This document shows positions 58,121-64,000 of a DNA stretch of 64,000 nt, piece by piece. The stretch's first letter is position 1; each line of letters begins with the position of its first letter. The stretch comes from Marseilla massiliensis (lineage in GTDB: Bacteria > Bacteroidota > Bacteroidia > Bacteroidales > Bacteroidaceae), in NCBI RefSeq assembly GCF_016899955.1, contig NZ_JACJJL010000003.1:1-64000 (forward strand). The letters run 5' to 3'. The position numbers and the translations under genes are program-made. The notes beneath the pieces were generated by a model, which was not told where the DNA came from, did no database searches, and worked only from the letters and a program-made list of their open reading frames with translations.

Positions 58121-58135
58121 TGCAAACGTTTACAC
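58121..58135. promoter_or_regulatory. Candidate operator upstream of uxuA
   Basis: GCAAACGTTTAC (58122-58133) contains the palindrome AAACGTTT, typical of LacI-type sites. It ends 23 bp before the -33 box. A near-identical 12-mer lies 22 bp before the -33 box of uxaB. Confidence 0.55.
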
Positions 58136-58156
58136 AACAAAAAAGCCCGTGGGGCG

Positions 58157-58187
58157 TTTCGCCGTGTCACTAATTTATATACCTTTG
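58157..58187 (+). promoter_or_regulatory. Predicted promoter of uxuA
   Basis: TTTC (58157-58160), 19 bp, TACCTTTG (58180-58187). The leader would be about 95 nt. Confidence 0.6.
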
Positions 58188-58289
58188 CAGTGTGAAAAGC
58201 AGCAGCGTGGGGTATACAGCGGGTTTGTTGCAGCCTCCGTTGCCCTTGTTTCCGTCTGTTTAATAATATGAACCTAAGCAAGACATAAA

Positions 58290-59489
58290 ATGGAAAGAAC
58301 GTGGAGATGGTTTGGCAAGAACGACAAGATAACACTTGCCATGCTAAAGGAAATTGGTGTGCAGGGCATTGTGACCGCATTGCACGACGTGCCCAACGGC
58401 GAGGTGTGGTCGCGCGAAAAGATAAGCGACTTGCGCAAGTACATCGAGAGTTACGGCATGCGTTGGTCGGTGGTTGAGAGTCTGCCTGTGTGCGAAAGCA
58501 TAAAGTATGCGGGCCACGACCGCGACCACCTCATAGCCAACTACAAGGAGAGCCTCAAGAATCTTGCTCTTGAGGGCATACATACCGTTTGCTACAACTT
58601 CATGCCGGTGCTTGACTGGGCCCGCACCGACCTGGAGCACCCCAACCCAAACGGCACAACCAACCTTTATTTCTCGCATGCTCAGTTTGCTTATTTCGAC
58701 ATTTGCATACTGAAGCGCGAAGGAGCAGCTGCCGACTGGCCTGCAGATGTGTTGGAGGAAGTGGAGAAACTGAAGAAAACCATGACTCCCGACGACGACC
58801 ACAAGCTGGTGGAAAATATCATCGTGAAGACGCAGGGGTTTGTCAGCGGCAACATCCGCGAGGACGATGAGCACCCGGTGGAGCTCTTCCGCCAGCTGCT
58901 CGACCTGTACAAGGGCATCACCAAAGACCAGTTGCGCGAGAACATGCGCTATTTCCTCGAGGCGATAATGCCCGTATGCGATGAGTACGACATGCGCATG
59001 TGCGTGCATCCCGACGACCCGCCATTCCCCATCCTGGGCCTGCCGCGCATAGTGACGTGCGACGAAGACATCAGGTGGTTCCTCAATGCCGTCGACAACC
59101 CGCACAACGGCCTCACGTTCTGCGCCGGGTCGCTGTCGGCCGGGGCCCACAACGACGTGGTCGACTTGGCCCGAAAGTATGCCGGACGCACATGGTTTGT
59201 CCATCTGCGCTCTTGCCACGTGTTCCCGAACGGCGACTTTACCGAGGCGTCGCACCTGGGCGGGCGCGCCGACATCATAGAGCTGGCCCGCATATTCGAG
59301 AAGACCAACCCCGAACTGCCCATGCGCGTTGACCATGGAATGACCATGCTCGGCGACGAGAGCAGGGGCTACAATGCCGGTTACAGCTTCCTCGGGCGTA
59401 TGTTTGCCATGGGGCAGGTGCAGGGAATACTTGCCACCGTCGACCGAGAGCTCGGCATAGAGTACAAGCAGCCGGGCTTTTACGAGTGA
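58290..59489 (+). CDS. uxuA: Mannonate dehydratase
   Basis: 399 residues, the usual length. MERTWRWFGKNDKITLAMLK, then HPDDPPFPILGLPRIVTCDE and FVHLRSCHVFPNGDFTEASH with metal-binding histidines are UxuA marks; the ending DRELGIEYKQPGFYE is typical. It turns D-mannonate into 2-keto-3-deoxygluconate in glucuronate breakdown. The SDR gene follows 71 bp later. Confidence 0.96.
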   Translation: MERTWRWFGKNDKITLAMLKEIGVQGIVTALHDVPNGEVWSREKISDLRKYIESYGMRWSVVESLPVCESIKYAGHDRDHLIANYKESLKNLALEGIHTVCYNFMPVLDWARTDLEHPNPNGTTNLYFSHAQFAYFDICILKREGAAADWPADVLEEVEKLKKTMTPDDDHKLVENIIVKTQGFVSGNIREDDEHPVELFRQLLDLYKGITKDQLRENMRYFLEAIMPVCDEYDMRMCVHPDDPPFPILGLPRIVTCDEDIRWFLNAVDNPHNGLTFCAGSLSAGAHNDVVDLARKYAGRTWFVHLRSCHVFPNGDFTEASHLGGRADIIELARIFEKTNPELPMRVDHGMTMLGDESRGYNAGYSFLGRMFAMGQVQGILATVDRELGIEYKQPGFYE

Positions 59490-59560
59490 TGGCGCCTTCA
59501 TCTTAATATATAACAAAGGTTTACTGCCGGCATAGGCCGGCCGAAATAAGATATCAGGAA

Positions 59561-60373
59561 ATGAAAAACTTGTTTGACATAAAGGATTACGTGGTAGTAA
59601 TCACCGGCGGTACGGGTGTGCTTGGGCGCGCCATCGCCAAGTATTTGGCGCTCAACGGGGCCAAGGTTGTGATATTGGGCCGCAAGGAAGAAGTGGGCCG
59701 CGAGATAGTGGCCGACATCGAGAAAGAGGGCGGCTGCTGTGAGTTTATGAAGACCGACGTGATGTCGTTGCCGACCGTGCAGGGCAATTGCGACGAGATA
59801 ATGGCAAAGTATGGGCGCATAGACACGCTGCTCAATGCTGCCGGGGGCAACATGAAGGGGGCTACCATCGGCCCCGACCAGAACTTCTTCGACCTCGAGC
59901 CAACACAGTTCCAGACGGTGCTCGAGCTCAACCTCACCGGTACGGTTATACCCACACAGGTGTTTCTGAAGCCGATGGTGGCCCAGGGCAAAGGCTCGAT
60001 TATCAATTTCTCGTCGATGGCTGCCTTCCGCCCGATGACACGCGTGTGCGGCTATGCCGCCGCAAAGGCCGGTATTAGCAACTTCACGGCCTTCATGGCC
60101 ACAGAGTGTGCCAAGAAGTTTGGCGAGGGCATACGCGTCAATGCCATTGCCCCGGGCTTCTTCATCACCGAGCAAAACCGCTCGCTTCTGACCAATCCTG
60201 ACGGCTCTTACACCCAGCGAGGCCAGGACGTGATACGCCAGACGCCATTCGGGCGTATGGGTGAGCCCGAGGAGCTGTGCGGCACCATACACTACCTGAT
60301 GAGCGATGCGGCAAAGTTTGTCACAGGTACGGTGGCCGTTGTCGACGGAGGCTTCAATGCCTTTGCCATGTAA
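59561..60373 (+). CDS. SDR-family oxidoreductase, probably D-mannonate oxidoreductase
   Basis: 270 residues. VVITGGTGVLGRAIAKYLAL is the cofactor motif, LLNAAGGNMKGAT the NAAG-type motif, and GSIINFSSMAAF with YAAAKAGISN gives the S-Y-K catalytic residues. Position after uxuA suggests it reduces fructuronate to mannonate, replacing the classical UxuB, as in other Bacteroidales. That role is inferred from context. Confidence 0.85.
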   Translation: MKNLFDIKDYVVVITGGTGVLGRAIAKYLALNGAKVVILGRKEEVGREIVADIEKEGGCCEFMKTDVMSLPTVQGNCDEIMAKYGRIDTLLNAAGGNMKGATIGPDQNFFDLEPTQFQTVLELNLTGTVIPTQVFLKPMVAQGKGSIINFSSMAAFRPMTRVCGYAAAKAGISNFTAFMATECAKKFGEGIRVNAIAPGFFITEQNRSLLTNPDGSYTQRGQDVIRQTPFGRMGEPEELCGTIHYLMSDAAKFVTGTVAVVDGGFNAFAM

Positions 60374-60407
60374 GACTGCGGATAAGCAATTTGATGAATG
60401 ATAGTAG

Positions 60408-60446
60408 AGGCGGACTCCGGCGCATGGCGCCGGTGCTCCGCCTTTT
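60408..60446 (+). terminator. Terminator after the uxuA-SDR operon
   Basis: AGGCGGA (60408-60414) and CCGGCGC (60417-60423) pair with GCGCCGG (60427-60433) and TCCGCCT (60437-60443), followed by TTTT. Confidence 0.8.
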
Positions 60447-61268
60447 CTGGCTGGCAGGCAGCTATGGCTTAATGGGCTTCGGCCATGTGGCGCTCGGTGA
60501 GATTCATGCCCGTGGGCTACGGGTTTGGCCTGTGAAAATAGTTTACTCTTTGCCATGTGGCCACGTTGCTTGCCATCAGTTGGCTGCTATGACGGCAGGC
60601 GGCTGGATGGCTGTGGGGGCCTGTTGCCTGCCACTTGGTGTGCGTGGGCAATGTGTCTTTATTGTTGTCGTTGCATGCCGGTGCCATCGTCGGCAGCCGG
60701 CGGCCGCGACCTTTCCTGCAGGTTCACCCCGTGGGTGGGGGTGTTGCATGGTTGGCGGCGCTGCGGTCGGCTGGCCTGGTTGCGCGCAATGTCACAATCG
60801 GCCTGTTGGATTTGCTGTTGGGCTAACCCGCTGGGTGCCAAGCGGTTGGTGCATGGATGCTGCGTCGGTCGAAGAAATGGCCCATTTGGGGTTCTGATAT
60901 GGGCCGTTTTGCATTGCCAAACGGCCCGTGTCGTGGTGCCGAACGGGCCGTTCTGCCCATGCACACTTAGGAGGCAGCTGTCTTGTGGCGCGCCATGCGT
61001 CATCGGCCGGTGGCGCCCTGTGGGGCGAGCGCTGCTTTTTGCGTCATCATCGGGCGTTTCGCCATGTCCCGTGAGGCATGCCTTGTGTTCTGGTGCAACC
61101 ATGTTTGTGCTTCGACGGCTCCCGATGCTTCGTTTTGTTTGCCCTGTTGCTTACAACGTCGGAATGTTTATCCCGGATGTCGGCGGCCGGTTGCGATTGG
61201 CATGGTGTGTGCTGTTGCGCGGCATCCTCGGCAAGGGGGTATGGCCGCCGTGGCGGTGCGTGCCCGCC
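60447..61268. other. Non-coding stretch with repeat copy E
   Basis: About 820 bp between hexuronate transcription units, strongly G/T-rich on the plus strand, with copy E of the palindrome family at 60901-60953. Long plus-strand frames here lack any family features. Confidence 0.55.
60901..60953. repeat. Palindromic repeat, copy E
   Basis: GGGCCGTTT (60901-60909) pairs with AAACGGCCC (60919-60927) around the loop TGCATTGCC. ACGGCCCGT (60921-60929) can instead pair with ACGGGCCGT (60943-60951), so two folds compete. Confidence 0.7.
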
Positions 61269-61286
61269 AACGTAAACCTTTACGTT
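61269..61286. promoter_or_regulatory. Candidate operator upstream of uxaB
   Basis: AACGTAAA (61269-61276) and TTTACGTT (61279-61286) form a perfect palindrome around CC. The inner 12-mer GTAAACCTTTAC matches the uxuA site GCAAACGTTTAC in 10 of 12 bases and lies 22 bp before the -33 box. Confidence 0.6.
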
Positions 61287-61305
61287 ATAAATATTATCCC
61301 AATTA

Positions 61306-61337
61306 TTTGCATGAATGCCAAAAACGCCGTATCTTTG
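61306..61337 (+). promoter_or_regulatory. Predicted promoter of uxaB
   Basis: TTTG (61306-61309), 20 bp, TATCTTTG (61330-61337), a full consensus match about 36 bp before the ATG. Confidence 0.7.
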
Positions 61338-61373
61338 CAATACGCAACAAGAACAAAATTATAATACATTATT

Positions 61374-62813
61374 ATGAAACCATTAAACAAACATTTTGCG
61401 CCCAAGAGCGTTATGCCCGAAAAGGTAATCCAATTTGGTGAGGGCAATTTCCTCCGTGCTTTTGTTGACTGGATTATCTGGAACATGGATCAGAAGACCG
61501 ACTTCAATGGTTCTGTGGTTATTGTTCAGCCGCTGGAGCATGGAATGGTCGACTGGCTCAACGGCCAGGACTGCCTGTACCATGTCAACCTGCAGGGCCG
61601 CGAGAATGGACAGCCTGTCAATACGCTCGAGCGTATCGACGTGGTTAGCCGTGCGCTTAATCCATACACACAGAATCAGGCATTCATGGCATTGGCCGAC
61701 CAGCCTGAGATGCGTTTCGTAATCTCTAACACAACCGAGGCCGGAATTGCTTTCGACCCGTCGTGCAAGCTCGACGACGCGCCGGCAGCATCTTATCCCG
61801 GAAAGCTCGTGCAGCTGCTCTATCGCCGCTGGCAGACTTTCAACGGCGACCCGACCAAGGGACTCATCATATTCCCCTGCGAATTGATTTTCCTCAACGG
61901 CCATGTGCTCAAGGATTGCATCAACAAATATATCGAGCTGTGGAAGCTGCCGAAGGAGTTCAAGGAGTGGTTCGACAACAGTTGCGGCGTTTACGCCACA
62001 CTCGTAGACAGGATTGTGCCCGGATTCCCGCGCAAGGAGATTGCCGAGATTCAGGAGAAGATAAGCTATCGCGACAACCTTGTGGTTCAGGCCGAGAACT
62101 TCCACCTGTGGGTTATCGAGGCTCCGAAGGAGGTTGCCAACGAGTTCCCTGCCGACAAGGCCGGGTTGCACGTGCTCTTCGTTCCGTCGGAGGAGCCTTA
62201 CCACAAGCGCAAGGTGACATTGCTCAACGGCCCTCACACGGTGCTTTCGCCTGTGGCTTTCCTCAGCGGGGTCAACATCGTGCGCGATGCCTGCAACCAC
62301 GAGGTCATCGGCAAGTATATACACAAGGTGCAGTTTGACGAGCTAATGCAGACTCTTGACCTGCCGATGGAGGAGCTTGAGAAGTTTGCAAAGGACGTAT
62401 TGGAGCGTTTCGACAACCCGTATGTAGACCACCAGGTGACGAGCATCATGCTTAACTCGTTCCCCAAGTTCTGCGCCCGCGACCTGCCAGGTGTCAAGAC
62501 ATACCTCGAGCGCAAGGGTGAGCTGCCAAAGGGCCTCGTGTTCGGGCTTGCTGCAATCATCACTTACTATAAGGGAGGCAAGCGTGAGGACGGAACCGAG
62601 ATTGTGCCCAACGACTCTCCGGAGATCATGGACTTGCTCAAGGAACTCTGGGCAACGGGAGACACGCAGAAGGTTACCGACGGTGTGCTCGGCGCTACGT
62701 TCATCTGGAACGAGGACCTCAACGAAATCAAGGGCCTCAACGGTCTTGTCAAGCAGTATCTTGACCTCATCCAGGAGAAGGGTATGCTTGAGGCCGTCAA
62801 GACAATACTGTAA
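61374..62813 (+). CDS. uxaB: Tagaturonate reductase (altronate oxidoreductase)
   Basis: 479 residues. VIQFGEGNFLRAFVDWIIWN is the N-terminal mannitol-dehydrogenase-type motif, FVISNTTEAGIAFDPSCKLD and LIIFPCELIFLNGHVLKDCI are UxaB marks, and KVTLLNGPHTVLSPVAFLSG is the conserved catalytic stretch with K-x-x-x-x-N-x-x-H. It reduces tagaturonate to altronate in galacturonate breakdown. It has its own promoter and operator. Confidence 0.95.
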   Translation: MKPLNKHFAPKSVMPEKVIQFGEGNFLRAFVDWIIWNMDQKTDFNGSVVIVQPLEHGMVDWLNGQDCLYHVNLQGRENGQPVNTLERIDVVSRALNPYTQNQAFMALADQPEMRFVISNTTEAGIAFDPSCKLDDAPAASYPGKLVQLLYRRWQTFNGDPTKGLIIFPCELIFLNGHVLKDCINKYIELWKLPKEFKEWFDNSCGVYATLVDRIVPGFPRKEIAEIQEKISYRDNLVVQAENFHLWVIEAPKEVANEFPADKAGLHVLFVPSEEPYHKRKVTLLNGPHTVLSPVAFLSGVNIVRDACNHEVIGKYIHKVQFDELMQTLDLPMEELEKFAKDVLERFDNPYVDHQVTSIMLNSFPKFCARDLPGVKTYLERKGELPKGLVFGLAAIITYYKGGKREDGTEIVPNDSPEIMDLLKELWATGDTQKVTDGVLGATFIWNEDLNEIKGLNGLVKQYLDLIQEKGMLEAVKTIL

Positions 62814-62908
62814 TTTCAGTGCATCAAGATAGGAATTATTTTTTATAGTTAATGTGGGCATTGGGAGCTGTGAGGGTTCTCAGTGCCCTTTTTCGCTGTT
62901 TTCAAGAT

Positions 62909-63646
62909 ATGGAAGATGTAAAGCAACTCCTGGCGGAATATGCCAGACGGTATGAGACCCCCGACTTCCTTCCGGCCGACCCGAGCTGTTTCATGCATAA
63001 GGTTGACGGCGACCTGAACAGGGAGACGCTGGCTTTCATAGCGTCGTGCCTTAGCTATGGCAGCAGGAAGCAGTTTTTCCCGAAAATCCAGTATGTGCTC
63101 GATTGTGCTCATGGCGAAGTGTACGACTGGGTGGTGTCTGGCAACTTTTCGGCAGACATACCCGACGATGACTCCAGATGCTATTACCGCTTGTATACAT
63201 TCCACACGATGAACCGCTTTCTTCATGCCCTTAGGGACATGCTCTTGGAGCATGGGTCGATAGGCAGGTTTGTGGAGCGCAATGCCACCGACGGTTATTC
63301 GGCAGTGGTGGCTATATGCGGGTATTTTGCCTCAAAGGACATAGAGGTAATCATTCCAAAAGACACTAAGTCGGCTTGCAAGCGCGTGTGCATGTTCCTA
63401 AGGTGGATGGTGCGCGATGGCTCGCCTGTCGACTTGGGCCTGTGGGGGCATTTCATAGATAAGCGAACGCTTATAATGCCCATGGATACGCATGTGGTGC
63501 AGGAAGCGGTCAGGCTTGGGCTGCTCTCCAGCAAGGCGGCTTCGATGTCGGCGGCGAGGAAACTGACCTCGAAGATGGCCGAGATATTTCCCGACGACCC
63601 GCTCAAGGGCGACTTCGCCTTGTTTGGTTACGGTGTCAACCACTGA
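62909..63646 (+). CDS. TIGR02757 (DUF2400) family protein
   Basis: About 245 residues from ATG 62909 (MEDVKQLLAEYARRYETPDF); an earlier start at 62852 would add a cysteine-containing hydrophobic stretch without family support. ADPSCFMHKVDGDLNRETLA, FIASCLSYGSRKQFFPKIQY, MVRDGSPVDLGLWGHFIDKR and IMPMDTHVVQEAVRLGLLSS match the family, whose helical fold resembles the helix-hairpin-helix DNA glycosylases. No function is known. It lies after uxaB and converges on proS. Confidence 0.9.
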   Translation: MEDVKQLLAEYARRYETPDFLPADPSCFMHKVDGDLNRETLAFIASCLSYGSRKQFFPKIQYVLDCAHGEVYDWVVSGNFSADIPDDDSRCYYRLYTFHTMNRFLHALRDMLLEHGSIGRFVERNATDGYSAVVAICGYFASKDIEVIIPKDTKSACKRVCMFLRWMVRDGSPVDLGLWGHFIDKRTLIMPMDTHVVQEAVRLGLLSSKAASMSAARKLTSKMAEIFPDDPLKGDFALFGYGVNH

Positions 63647-63685
63647 CGCATGACGTGGCAGGCACAGGCCGCCCGGAGAATAGAA

Positions 63686-63717
63686 AAAGGGGATTGGAAG
63701 CCATTCCAATCCCCTTT
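63686..63717. terminator. Bidirectional terminator between TIGR02757 and proS
   Basis: AAAGGGGATTGGAA (63686-63699) pairs perfectly with TTCCAATCCCCTTT (63704-63717) around GCCA. Confidence 0.85.
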
Positions 63718-63757
63718 GTTACTTCGCCTCTGGCTATGTTGTAGCCTGTGGCGGTTG

Positions 63758-64000
63758 TCAGTAGCTCCTTGCTATGATGACACGGCATTTCGCCGGCTTG
63801 CCGCTCACCATGTCGACGCCCGGAGTCTGCTCGTAAGCGAACGGGACGCAGCGTATTGTGGCCTGTGTCTCTTCTTTTATCTTTGCCTCGGTCTCGGCCG
63901 TGCCGTCCCAATGGCAGAGGAAGAAACCGCCGTCCTTGATGCGCTCCTTGAACTCTTCGTAATTGTCGCATTCATATACGTGAGCGTCGCGGAATGCCCT
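63758..64000 (-). CDS. proS: Prolyl-tRNA synthetase, C-terminal part (cut by window edge)
   Basis: The last 80 residues are visible on the minus strand. They read [20 protein letters not shown], then [20 protein letters not shown] and end [10 protein letters not shown]. The C-terminal zinc-like domain with the ARSY end marks the archaeal/eukaryote-like ProRS found in Bacteroidetes. It charges tRNA-Pro. The stop is TGA at 63760-63758; the start lies beyond the window. Confidence 0.9.
   Translation of the reverse strand, partial: RAFRDAHVYECDNYEEFKERIKDGGFFLCHWDGTAETEAKIKEETQATIRCVPFAYEQTPGVDMVSGKPAKCRVIIARSY

Noticed and set aside
15843..60953. CRISPR array from the repeated palindromes
   Set aside because: Copies are tens of kilobases apart, vary in sequence and have no regular spacers or cas genes.
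60525..61364. Plus-strand frames of 206-279 codons after the SDR gene
   Set aside because: They cross a terminator, a palindromic repeat, the uxaB operator and the uxaB promoter; composition is low in acidic residues and no domain is recognisable.

Overview
The window is bacterial and comes from the order Bacteroidales. Evidence for this: Mfa/FimA-type lipoprotein fimbrillins, a type IX secretion C-terminal signal, a short primary sigma factor without region 1.1, the Bacteroidetes promoter form (TTTG, 19-20 bp, TAnnTTTG) before many genes, almost no Shine-Dalgarno sites, and many Bacteroidales-only families (DUF3575, DUF3868, DUF4421, DUF4923, GGGtGRT). The fairly GC-rich DNA would suit a Muribaculaceae or Prevotellaceae gut commensal, but the family cannot be fixed from this window.

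Layout. 1-465: a regulatory region bounded by a perfect 16-bp inverted repeat (1-16 and 335-350) that encloses a promoter facing right, which looks like an invertible promoter. 466-15401: a seven-gene pilus operon (DUF3575, an OmpA-like DUF3868 protein, a major Mfa1-like fimbrillin, an Mfa2/FimB-like anchor, two further lipoprotein fimbrillins, and a protein of about 2000 residues ending in a type IX sorting domain). 15402-16172: a 184-bp foldback element with 13-bp terminal repeats, the operon terminator, palindromic repeats and a candidate small RNA. 16173-26829: housekeeping and small metabolic genes (maf, kdsC-like, DUF2520, nitroreductase, FemAB-like, hisB, oxidoreductase, DUF4421/DUF1460/YkvA, PP2C-like). 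26753-38372: YgiQ, two tRNAs, uvrA, nth, DUF2461, the GGGtGRT/NifU-like pair, a DMP19-like protein and smpB. 38373-46480: metH, HAD phosphatase, GHL10 hydrolase, lepA, a Crp-family regulator and rhaM. 46505-53795: surface polysaccharide genes (four glycosyltransferases and a flippase) interrupted by DUF4923 and rpsP. 54381-57795: a small secreted protein, rpoD and an HtrA protease. 58290-62813: hexuronate genes (uxuA, a mannonate/fructuronate SDR, uxaB). 62909-64000: a TIGR02757 protein and the 3' end of proS.

How the parts work together. The pilus operon would build a type V (Mfa-type) pilus. Lipoprotein subunits reach the outer membrane, the Mfa2-like protein anchors, and the giant protein, with a type I signal peptide and a type IX tail, probably sits at the tip as adhesin. 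A hairpin after the major subunit gene would lower expression of the later genes, and the invertible segment would switch the whole operon. uxuA and uxaB share a 12-bp palindrome at nearly the same distance (22-23 bp) before the -33 box, which suggests one regulator.

Between genes lie several long non-coding stretches (0.3-1 kb). Five of them carry copies of a short palindrome family with the core GCCGTTT-TGCATNGCC-AAACGGC, which resembles REP elements.
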